DNA of 10,813 nt from the NCBI GenBank assembly GCA_964348695.1, contig CAYGDI010000009.1, positions 1-10,813 of the forward strand, read 5' to 3'. Made by a program: the position numbers and the translations under genes. This document shows, piece after piece, positions 5,301-10,813 of this stretch; within the stretch, counting starts at the first letter, position 1; each line of letters begins with the position of its first letter. The notes below the pieces were generated by a model. That model was not told the origin of the DNA. It worked only from the letters and a program-made list of their open reading frames with translations, and searched no databases. The stretch comes from JACPYF01 sp964348695 (lineage in GTDB: Bacteria > Patescibacteriota > Saccharimonadia > Saccharimonadales > Saccharimonadaceae).

Positions 5301-6535
5301 TATACAGCTTACGTGTTGTTTTGTTGCAGCTCATCGGTCTGCTAGTAGTTTTCGTGGCGATAGGATTTATTGTTTACGTAAATCGCAAGAAACTCATAGA
5401 GAGTATTAAGACAAAGAAGCACTCCGTACCGATAGTGGCATTTATCTTGGGAGTTACTTTATTTGTTATGGGACCATATTTGCCAATGTTAAAAGCTGAA
5501 TATCCGTTTATTCCTACTACTTTCGGTCCAGCCGAGGGACCTGCCTTGCCTCTCAAAAATCTACTGACGTTCTTTAACAAGGCATCGGATATGGAAAGAC
5601 CCACTGATATTGCTAGAAACCCAAACGACGTACCCCCAGCCGTAATACGCACTGCACCTGACAAAGTTAAAATAAGTCTTGAGACCAAAGAAGTTATTAG
5701 CAAATTGGCAAACGGAGTTGAATATAACTACTGGACATTTAATGATACAGTGCCTGGTCCAATGCTTCGTGTCCGAGAAGGCGATACCGTTGAAATGACG
5801 CTGAAAAATAGCATTTCAAGCGTACACGGTCATAATATAGACTTGCACGCAGTAACTGGTCCTGGCGGCGGAGCGGCAGTTACCAACATCAAGCCTGGCG
5901 AGACAAAAACATTCACTTTCAAAGCTCTTAATCCTGGTCTCTATGTGTATCACTGTGCTCACCCAAACGTCGGCGCTCATATGGCACACGGTATGTACGG
6001 TATGATTTTGGTTGAGCCTAAAGAAGGTTTGCCAAAAGTAGACAAAGAGTTTTATGTGATGCAAGGCGAGCTTTACACCACAGGCAGAATTGGCAAACAG
6101 GGTCTCCAAATCTTTGATGCCCAAAAGATGCTTGATGGCAAACCAGAATATGTAGTATTCAACGGCAGAGTGAATGGAACTGTCGGCAATATGGAAGCTA
6201 AGGTCGGCGACCGTGTACGTATCTACGTCGGTAATGGCGGCGTTAACTTAACTTCATCATTCCACGTTATAGGCGAGATTTTTGACGAAGTGTACCCCGA
6301 AGGTGCTATGGGTGCAGGTACTAACACACACCGTAACATTCAAACCACTACCGTCCCTGCTGGCGGAGCTACTATCGTAGAGTTTACGGCAGATGTGCCT
6401 GGCAAATATGTCCTCGTTGACCACGCCCTTGCAAGGCTAGACCGTGGTGCGTGGGGCACAATAGAAGTTAAGGGCAATGAAAATCCCTCTATCTTTAGTG
6501 GCTCAGCTGACACACACGACCACAGCGGGCATTAA
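5297..6535 (+). CDS. nirK: Membrane-anchored copper nitrite reductase NirK
   Basis: This two-cupredoxin-domain enzyme reduces nitrite to nitric oxide with electrons from an external donor. The first about 66 residues hold two membrane helices (5-28 and 44-66) around a Lys-rich loop, so the catalytic domains should face outside; classical NirK is a soluble secreted protein. Type 1 copper ligands H179, C220, H228 and M233 and type 2 ligands H184, H219 and H376 are all present. The catalytic pair D182 and H323 is also intact, so an active enzyme is predicted. The sequence is of the AniA-like class (SSFHVIGEIFD near 320-330), with a His-rich tail (THDHSGH). Its start overlaps a short leader ORF. 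It is the first main gene of an operon with the next gene, 19 bases on, and is adjacent to a copper-homeostasis operon. Confidence 0.95.
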   Translation: MIYSLRVVLLQLIGLLVVFVAIGFIVYVNRKKLIESIKTKKHSVPIVAFILGVTLFVMGPYLPMLKAEYPFIPTTFGPAEGPALPLKNLLTFFNKASDMERPTDIARNPNDVPPAVIRTAPDKVKISLETKEVISKLANGVEYNYWTFNDTVPGPMLRVREGDTVEMTLKNSISSVHGHNIDLHAVTGPGGGAAVTNIKPGETKTFTFKALNPGLYVYHCAHPNVGAHMAHGMYGMILVEPKEGLPKVDKEFYVMQGELYTTGRIGKQGLQIFDAQKMLDGKPEYVVFNGRVNGTVGNMEAKVGDRVRIYVGNGGVNLTSSFHVIGEIFDEVYPEGAMGAGTNTHRNIQTTTVPAGGATIVEFTADVPGKYVLVDHALARLDRGAWGTIEVKGNENPSIFSGSADTHDHSGH

Positions 6536-6554
6536 AAACAAGGAGTAAATAGAT

Positions 6555-7391
6555 ATGAACATAGGCAAAAATGATGACGCACAAGAACAAGTAGAGGTAA
6601 AACGGAGCAAAAAGAAAAAATTTATACTCTATGCCGCTACTGGGATGGCTGGCGTACTACTTCTTGTGGGCGGCGTGTACAGCTATCTGTATGCCTCAAC
6701 CCCTGAACACATAAGAAAACCTACCTACCAGCACTACCATTTCCGTACTCAAGTTCTAACTGATGGTAAGGCTGTTGACTTTTCAAAAGATGAATTTCAA
6801 GAAGAGACAGGAACGTCTACTACGTGTAGTGCGGCAGTCGGTAGTGTACCAATAGACTTTCACGATAAGATGGACCAAATGACCCACGTGCATTGGAGCG
6901 GTATGACAGGCGGCGAGTTTCTAAAATCCTTCGGTTGGAACTTCATTGGCGGCAGTGATGATTTGTTAGGGCGACGTTATGATGCTGGTCTAATGCCCAG
7001 CTCGGTAAAGATATACGGCAAACTACTACCCTCTATACCTGAAAAGGCTAATTTTTACATCTATGTAGGCGATAAAAATAACTACCAGCAAAAGAACTGG
7101 GAAGATTTTCTCAACCAGGACCTTGAAACTTTCTTCGGCAAGAAAAGCAATATAGGCCACAATGAGGTTTCGTCTTTCAATGTTTTGGACTGGCTGTTTC
7201 CCAAAGCCTCTGCACACGGCGGTGTTGTGGATGAACACCCTTCCAATAAATCGGAAGAAGAACTGACACGCATCAACAATCTTATTGGCAATGTCGTGCT
7301 ATTCGTACAGGAAAAAGAGCCTACTGAAGAACAAATAAAAGCACGCTTTGATAATCTAGTACCCCTACACGAGAGTACCTGCGGCGACTAA
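6555..7391 (+). CDS. Unrecognised membrane-anchored His-rich protein
   Basis: This is a 278-residue protein of no family I can name. A basic N terminus (KRSKKKK) precedes one membrane helix (about 23-46), placing the rest outside the cell. The extracytoplasmic part has two His-x-His pairs, H60-Y-H62 and H111-V-H113 (in THVHWSG), plus H103, H202 and H221. The only two cysteines, C91 and C276, could form a disulphide. A strong ribosome site (AAGGAG, 9 bases before ATG) and a 19-base gap from nirK indicate one operon. Copper delivery to NirK or electron donation are reasonable guesses from context and His content; no cupredoxin or haem motif (CxxCH) is present, so electron transfer is the weaker idea. 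Confidence 0.85.
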   Translation: MNIGKNDDAQEQVEVKRSKKKKFILYAATGMAGVLLLVGGVYSYLYASTPEHIRKPTYQHYHFRTQVLTDGKAVDFSKDEFQEETGTSTTCSAAVGSVPIDFHDKMDQMTHVHWSGMTGGEFLKSFGWNFIGGSDDLLGRRYDAGLMPSSVKIYGKLLPSIPEKANFYIYVGDKNNYQQKNWEDFLNQDLETFFGKKSNIGHNEVSSFNVLDWLFPKASAHGGVVDEHPSNKSEEELTRINNLIGNVVLFVQEKEPTEEQIKARFDNLVPLHESTCGD

Positions 7392-7458
7392 GGTAGAAGC
7401 GTTTTTCGTTAAAACGTTTATGGTTGTGCTTATGCTATATATCGTAGTATTATAAGGT

Positions 7459-7514
7459 TGGTCACGAGGAATCGTGCCCATCAAAAACATCCTTCACTTT
7501 TGAAGGATTTTTTT
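7459..7514 (+). ncRNA. Candidate short structured RNA ending at terminator
   Basis: Downstream of the nirK operon a possible promoter (TTGTGC at 7424-7429, 18-base spacer, TATTAT at 7448-7453) would start an RNA near 7460. The RNA would contain a hairpin CACGA-GGAA-TCGTG with a GNRA-type loop (7463-7476) and then the terminator hairpin. It would be about 55 bases with no ORF. It could equally be only the 3' end of the nirK operon transcript. A weaker hairpin (CGTTTT/AAAACG, 7400-7416) lies just upstream. Confidence 0.22.
7489..7514. terminator. Bidirectional terminator between converging operons
   Basis: ATCCTTC pairs with GAAGGAT (7 bp) around a 6-base loop, with a T7 tract (7508-7514) on the plus strand and a GTTTTTG tract on the minus strand. 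It ends the plus-strand nirK operon and the minus-strand DUF3800 operon. The DUF3800 stop codon (7494-7496) is inside the hairpin. Confidence 0.9.
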
Positions 7515-8279
7515 GTTTACACCAGGGAAATACTTAATACCTATTCCGTCTAAACGACCGTTTTTTGTTTGTAACTTTGGTAATGTAATATCATTGAAAC
7601 GCCAATACTCTGATGGCTTTTTATCGTATTCGTAAATATGAAAAGCAGCATAACAGTATAGGTCGGCTATTTGTATACCTATTGTTTTATCTGATTGTGA
7701 GAACAGTAACTTCTCTATGATATTCGGACACTTACTCCATAACCTACCGTCTTCTCTACCTGAACGACGCATCTTTTCGTGTAAGTCATTTATCTCGTTA
7801 CCGAAGTAATGCTTTTCAACCTGACCTTCACGAGGGTCAATGATACAAATGCCAAGTTCATCAATCTCAGCCAAATACTTTTGGAAACGTTCAAGCAAAA
7901 ACATATAGGCAACTTCGTATGGATTTTGAGACGGATACTTCTGCCAATACTCAGCTTTTGCTATCACAACCGTAATAAGCTCAACGGGTATCTCTTTCAT
8001 AAACTGTGCTATTTCAGCCTCAAGCTCGTTATATTTTTGCCTATCCATTAACTTCATAGGCGAGTTTTCGCTAAGGTCAGGGTTAGCGTATCTCAGGAAG
8101 TTAGATTTTATTTCAATATCTTCATCTTGGTAATATTTTTTCTTTATTGCTCTGAGCTTCTCGTCGGATGGACGAATATCCTTTTCATCTATTATGCAGC
8201 CTGTAAGAACTAGGTGTCTTTTGCCATTCTGCGACAAAGGGATAGTGTCGCCTGACTCGTCAATGTAAAGGATTTTCAT
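7494..8279 (-). CDS. DUF3800 family putative nuclease
   Basis: This 261-residue protein starts with the DUF3800 signature YIDESGD (5-11). Other conserved acidic points are E57 in an IEIK segment, D148 in IIDPRE, and D206 in QIADLYCYA (203-211). DUF3800 proteins are predicted to have an RNase H-like fold with such acidic residues at the active site and often occur in phages, plasmids and islands; biochemical function is not established. The ATG has an AAGGAA ribosome site and overlaps the stop of the upstream HTH gene by four bases (ATGA), so the two are one operon. Its stop lies in the terminator hairpin. A role in defence or mobile-element biology is inference from family and context. Confidence 0.85.
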   Translation of the reverse strand: MKILYIDESGDTIPLSQNGKRHLVLTGCIIDEKDIRPSDEKLRAIKKKYYQDEDIEIKSNFLRYANPDLSENSPMKLMDRQKYNELEAEIAQFMKEIPVELITVVIAKAEYWQKYPSQNPYEVAYMFLLERFQKYLAEIDELGICIIDPREGQVEKHYFGNEINDLHEKMRRSGREDGRLWSKCPNIIEKLLFSQSDKTIGIQIADLYCYAAFHIYEYDKKPSEYWRFNDITLPKLQTKNGRLDGIGIKYFPGVNKKILQK

Positions 8280-8470
8280 TTTTGTTCCTTATTCAACAGC
8301 TTCATCACATCTTCACGACGATAACGCCTATCACGGCGTGTACCGAACCGCACTGCAACCAAATAACCTTTTTCATCCCACGCTCTTAGCGTGTTTGGAT
8401 GACAATTTAAAATCTCACACGCCTGCTTGAGGGTAAGTAGCTTCGGCTCTTTTTTCCCAGATTGTGTCAT
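8276..8470 (-). CDS. MerR/excisionase-type HTH protein
   Basis: This is a 64-residue DNA-binding protein. A helix-turn-helix of the MerR/excisionase type (LTLKQACEILNCHPNTLRAW, about 12-31) is followed by a basic wing with many Arg (RRDRRYRRED, about 45-54). It has no effector or catalytic domain, so it is a regulator, an excisionase-like factor or an antitoxin-like partner. A GTG at 8485 would add five residues, but the ATG at 8470 is directly preceded by two tandem TATAGT hexamers, the upstream of which is correctly placed as a -10 box for a transcript starting at the ATG. It heads an overlapping operon with the DUF3800 gene. Confidence 0.8.
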   Translation of the reverse strand: MTQSGKKEPKLLTLKQACEILNCHPNTLRAWDEKGYLVAVRFGTRRDRRYRREDVMKLLNKEQK

Positions 8471-8487
8471 ACTATAACTATACACAA
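8462..8487. promoter_or_regulatory. Inverted repeat over HTH gene start
   Basis: TTGTGT (8462-8467) and ACACAA (8482-8487) form perfect 6-bp arms around 14 bases that contain the HTH gene ATG and its tandem TATAGT hexamers. This is a plausible autoregulatory operator. A second short dyad, CTTGC-TACT-GCAAG, follows at 8488-8501, in the 55-base divergent spacer before the next plus-strand gene. Confidence 0.35.
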
Positions 8488-8525
8488 CTTGCTACTGCAA
8501 GACTATGAGAGTGATGTGATGACCT

Positions 8526-10133
8526 ATGAGTTTACACGGCAAAGAAAAAATATGGTTTTTGATAGACAGACTGCTTGACGAGCGTGAGGTTACTGAGGCT
8601 GGTCAGCCAGTGGCATTGCACCCGATGAACGACCTGAACGGTCATTACGGGAAGATGGACTTTATTCAGCTAGCTGAAAAGCTAGAAAAAGAGCATAAAG
8701 CCATAAAGCTGCTAAACCAAGCACCGACTGACCAAACTTACGGCAAGTACCAAATTGAGCTGCTGCCCGATTTTGACAACTATGTTCAGGAACTTCGCAA
8801 AGACCCTAAATACCTTGATTGGATTGGCGAAAAGCCTGAAACTGATATGCCGCAAAAGACTGAACCAATATCAGTAAACCACGCCCGAAAAAACGGCATT
8901 ATGACGGGTAAGGAAAAAATACAGGCTATCATTGAGGAAATAAACAACAAATATCAAGGCTTGGTTACAGGCAATACTGTCTTGCTGCACTCAGGTAATT
9001 TAGAAGACAGGGGCTTGCAGCTGCACGAGCAAAAGCAGGTGCTGGACATTCTGGCTAGCGACAAAAAGGTTATCAAATATACTGCCAAAAACGAGTATGA
9101 AAGCCGAGCCGATATACACCCACGAGACCAAGTAGATATTCACGAGGTTTCAATGGACGAGGCAGAGGCTACCGATATGTTTGATAAGCTCCTTGAGCAA
9201 CAACAATATCAGGTACAGGTTTTGCCAACATTTGCCGCATTAGCCGATGAACTGCTTAGCGATGCTGCGTTAGAGCATCAAAAGGATGCTTACCTGCTTA
9301 GGTTGTTTTATAACAGGGTTATTGCCATTCTTGATGCAGTAGTTTCAGCAGGTGTAGTTATTGAAGATGACAAACTAGATTTTGCGTATGTAAGGCTAAC
9401 TGCATTGATTGAAGATGTGCTGAGCAAGCCGACGATGAAAGACTGGCAAAAAGATGCTCCCGAACTTTACGATACACTGCTTGGACACGCCGAAGATATT
9501 GGCGAGGGTTGGCAGTATAGCCGCACAGAAGTATTGAAATACTACGCAAAACTACAAAAGTATTGGATGTTGAACAGCCAAGTAGAGTTTGAGCTTGATG
9601 ATAAACTCGCTGCTGCATTTGAACAAATTGACGAACTGATAGCCGCTCATAAAAAGGCTGCTCGTGAGGCTGCTGATAATTGGTACAAACGAGCCGATGC
9701 TTTTGCTAAAGACTTTCGTAAAAAAGGGGTCTTTATTGATAAACAACCGAAACCACAGCCAAATTATCCTGATGATGCTCCTGCCCACTTTGATGATGAT
9801 AAAGAACCGCCGAGCGAGCCAAAAAGCAACGAAACACCTCAAGACAAGGTAAGGTTTGACGCTAAAGCGAGCAAGCTAACTTATAAGGGTAAGTCGTGCG
9901 GCATACCCGATGAAACGCTGGAATACTATATCTGTAAGCTGGTCTTCAAGAACCGTAGGTTAGCCGCAAAGGAAGATGACATACTTGAATACACAACTAA
10001 AAGCCAAGACAGCCAACGTGCTGTTTACGATGCAATGCTTAGGGTCAATAAAAAGGCTCGTGAGCAATTAGGAATAGGAAAGTTACTAAGCTATAAAGCC
10101 GCAAAAGTGCGAATAACTGCAAAATATCAGTAG
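8526..10133 (+). CDS. Unrecognised 535-residue protein, duplicated N-terminal domain
   Basis: No family is recognised. The N-terminal half holds two related copies of one module, about 4-92 and 127-242. Each starts with GKEKI and a helix (FLIDRLL / AIIEEIN), passes through a V-x-LH strand and ends with an LP-F-EL stretch (LLPDFDNYVQEL / VLPTFAALADEL). A helical region follows (about 245-395), then a Pro/Asp-rich linker (about 405-440). The C-terminal 95 residues alternate strands and helices with a basic end and look like a winged-helix or other nucleic-acid-binding domain (inference). No signal peptide or membrane span is seen. An in-frame TGA lies just upstream, so 8526 is the first start; the ribosome site is poor. 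It is divergent from the HTH gene and is followed by repeats and a terminator. Confidence 0.85.
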   Translation: MSLHGKEKIWFLIDRLLDEREVTEAGQPVALHPMNDLNGHYGKMDFIQLAEKLEKEHKAIKLLNQAPTDQTYGKYQIELLPDFDNYVQELRKDPKYLDWIGEKPETDMPQKTEPISVNHARKNGIMTGKEKIQAIIEEINNKYQGLVTGNTVLLHSGNLEDRGLQLHEQKQVLDILASDKKVIKYTAKNEYESRADIHPRDQVDIHEVSMDEAEATDMFDKLLEQQQYQVQVLPTFAALADELLSDAALEHQKDAYLLRLFYNRVIAILDAVVSAGVVIEDDKLDFAYVRLTALIEDVLSKPTMKDWQKDAPELYDTLLGHAEDIGEGWQYSRTEVLKYYAKLQKYWMLNSQVEFELDDKLAAAFEQIDELIAAHKKAAREAADNWYKRADAFAKDFRKKGVFIDKQPKPQPNYPDDAPAHFDDDKEPPSEPKSNETPQDKVRFDAKASKLTYKGKSCGIPDETLEYYICKLVFKNRRLAAKEDDILEYTTKSQDSQRAVYDAMLRVNKKAREQLGIGKLLSYKAAKVRITAKYQ

Positions 10134-10135
10134 TA

Positions 10136-10164
10136 AAATGTGAGCGAAATGTGAGCCAGTGAGC
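10136..10164 (+). repeat. Short tandem repeats with GTGAGC core
   Basis: AAATGTGAGC occurs at 10136-10145 and again at 10147-10156 (period 11). A third GTGAGC core is at 10159-10164. The array starts three bases after the stop of the 535-residue gene and could be a small protein-binding array. Confidence 0.45.
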
Positions 10165-10180
10165 GTCTAGGTTGGCTCGT
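10151..10180 (+). other. Hairpin in 3' region of the 535-residue gene
   Basis: GTGAGCCA pairs with TGGCTCGT (6 Watson-Crick pairs plus two wobbles) around a 14-base loop. It overlaps the GTGAGC repeats and precedes the terminator hairpin by about 9 bases. No T-tract follows, so it is not itself a terminator. Confidence 0.35.
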
Positions 10181-10188
10181 ATGCCGTG

Positions 10189-10218
10189 AAAGTAGTCTCG
10201 TTAGTGAGGCTACTTTTT
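10189..10218 (+). terminator. Terminator-like hairpin that masks a ribosome site
   Basis: An 11-bp stem (10189-10199 with 10206-10216, one T-G wobble, outer arm AAAGTAG/CTACTTT) has a 6-base loop and runs into T5. It looks like a rho-independent terminator for the 535-residue gene. It also contains GAGG (10206-10209), the only ribosome-site candidate for the ORF starting at 10221, so it could control that gene by termination or by masking. Confidence 0.65.
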
Positions 10219-10220
10219 AT

Positions 10221-10439
10221 ATGGCAACTAAGAACAAACCACTACCAGCAGAACCACAGGACAATGCCGCAAACGATGGCGTGGCTGCTGAGTTGAGCGA
10301 TGAGGCTGTTCGCAACCTTACTGGTTTCTTTGACGTTCTCATACAGATGGATTTTGCCTCAAGGCAACGTAATGAACAAAGGAATGAAAGTGATGATTTT
10401 CTACAAGGTACTACGAATAACACTCAACAAACTGATTAG
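10221..10439 (+). CDS. Small acidic hypothetical protein (72 residues)
   Basis: This unrecognised protein begins with a polar, Pro/Ala-rich segment. It has one probable amphipathic helix (about 26-47, with GFFDVLIQMDFASRQ) and ends in a polar Asn/Gln/Thr/Asp-rich tail. There is no membrane span or metal motif. Size and composition suggest a small phage- or plasmid-type accessory protein. Its ATG lies two bases after a terminator-like hairpin and the ribosome site is weak, so expression may depend on readthrough or hairpin opening. The reverse strand is also open here, but with a less protein-like product (many Ser and Leu). Confidence 0.55.
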   Translation: MATKNKPLPAEPQDNAANDGVAAELSDEAVRNLTGFFDVLIQMDFASRQRNEQRNESDDFLQGTTNNTQQTD

Positions 10440-10473
10440 CTTGCTTCTTTCGGCTTGGTCTTGGGCAAGCAAT
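10435..10473 (+). other. Hairpin ahead of spoVG translation signals
   Basis: GCTTGC (10439-10444) pairs with GCAAGC (10465-10470), and the stem extends by ATT/AAT across one bulged A, giving 9 pairs around a 20-base loop. It overlaps the end of the preceding ORF and stops just before the AAGGA ribosome site. There is no following T-tract, so it is more likely a translational or stability element than a terminator. Confidence 0.4.
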
Positions 10474-10485
10474 AAGGAAATAGCG

Positions 10486-10512
10486 ATGGAGCGGAAGAAA
10501 AATGACCGTTAG
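10486..10512 (+). CDS. Eight-codon leader ORF overlapping spoVG-like start
   Basis: ATG at 10486 has a strong ribosome site (AAGGA, about 7 bases upstream), encodes MERKKNDR and stops at TAG inside the first codons of the spoVG-like gene in another frame. It repeats the pattern seen before nirK. Chance is possible for so short a frame. Confidence 0.3.
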   Translation: MERKKNDR

Positions 10513-10813
10513 CGAAGTAAACATCACGCCAGTCAAACCGACTGACGGGCTTGTTGCCTTTGCGAGCTGTGTAGTTGACGGGCAGCTGTTTATCGGCTCG
10601 CTCGGCGTACACCAGCGGCTTGACGGCACGGGCTATCGCATAACCTATCCAACCAAGAAAGTTGGCACACGCCAGCTCAACTACTTCTACCCAGTAACTA
10701 AGGATGCTGGTAAGGCTATTGAGCAAGCGGTTGTCGCTAAGTGCGTTGAGATACTTGAAAGAAGTGATGAACGATATGGTAGACACAGTAAAACTACTCA
10801 TACCCGTACATAA
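10502..10813 (+). CDS. SpoVG-like protein
   Basis: This 103-residue protein matches the SpoVG family over about residues 1-88: an N-terminal strand (VSEVNITPVKP), LVAFASCVVDGQLFIGSLGV where SpoVG has its core strands, a YPTKK segment at the MPSKR position, and a FYPVTKDAGKAIEQAV helix. SpoVG proteins are small nucleic-acid-binding regulators, known for sporulation/septation and virulence control in Firmicutes but also common on plasmids and integrative elements. The last 15 residues are a polar His/Thr-rich extension. The start is set by GGAAG 4 bases and GGAG 10 bases upstream and by the N-terminal match. Its TAA is the last codon of the window. The context is accessory rather than sporulation. 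Confidence 0.8.
   Translation: MTVSEVNITPVKPTDGLVAFASCVVDGQLFIGSLGVHQRLDGTGYRITYPTKKVGTRQLNYFYPVTKDAGKAIEQAVVAKCVEILERSDERYGRHSKTTHTRT

Noticed and set aside
5271..5330. Frameshift in the N terminus of nirK.
   Set aside because: The leader frame stops cleanly in ATGA and the nirK frame has its own start and a sensible membrane helix at once.
8276..8470. HTH protein as the N-terminal half of an IS607-type resolvase or as a MerR metal regulator.
   Set aside because: No resolvase catalytic domain or MerR dimer/effector region follows; the next gene is DUF3800.
9552..9842. 96-codon minus-strand frame inside the 535-residue gene.
   Set aside because: Mirror of an acidic, helical coding region; hydrophobic product without a ribosome site.
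10136..10164. CRISPR array or replication iterons.
   Set aside because: Units are only 10-11 bases, two and a half copies, with no spacers and no replication initiator recognised nearby.

Overview
The window reads as chromosomal DNA from a small-genome bacterium, most likely a member of the Patescibacteria/CPR and perhaps Saccharibacteria. This is inferred from a DUF5679 zinc-ribbon miniprotein, very compact operons, several proteins without recognisable homologues, a SpoVG-like protein and the standard genetic code (TGA is used as stop). No rRNA or tRNA marker gene is present, so the lineage is not proven. No tRNA, rRNA, CRISPR array, transposase or integrase was seen.

Left block (1-4440), mostly read on the minus strand. 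A copper-resistance operon starts at a near-consensus promoter with a perfect CsoR-type dyad between its -35 and -10 boxes. The gene order is csoR, a DUF305 membrane-anchored protein, a 34-residue single-span protein, a 67-residue two-span protein, the copper ATPase copB, and a short-chain dehydrogenase. Gaps between these genes are 1 to 18 bases. After a weak terminator-like hairpin comes a separate DUF5679 gene that ends at a strong bidirectional terminator. At the left edge a consensus promoter fires leftward out of the window.

Middle block (4521-7515). A cysteine-free Crp/Fnr-family regulator (minus) is divergent from a membrane-anchored copper nitrite reductase, nirK (plus). Between them lies a TTGAC-N4-ATCAC operator centred at -41.5 from the predicted nirK start, which is the geometry of a class II Fnr-type activator site. 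A nine-residue leader ORF overlaps the nirK start. Downstream in the same operon is an unrecognised membrane-anchored protein with two His-x-His pairs. A bidirectional terminator closes this block. Together the left and middle blocks form a copper-and-nitrite unit: CsoR/CopB/DUF305 would manage extracytoplasmic copper, and NirK would use copper to reduce nitrite to NO under control of the neighbouring Crp/Fnr protein.

Right block (7494-10813) looks accessory. It holds an excisionase/MerR-like HTH gene overlapping a DUF3800 putative nuclease (minus), a 535-residue protein with an internally duplicated N-terminal domain and a possible winged-helix C terminus (plus), a hairpin- and repeat-rich spacer, a 72-residue acidic protein, and a SpoVG-like protein preceded by an overlapping eight-codon ORF. 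The content resembles plasmid, phage or island cargo, but no attachment sites or integrase are visible.
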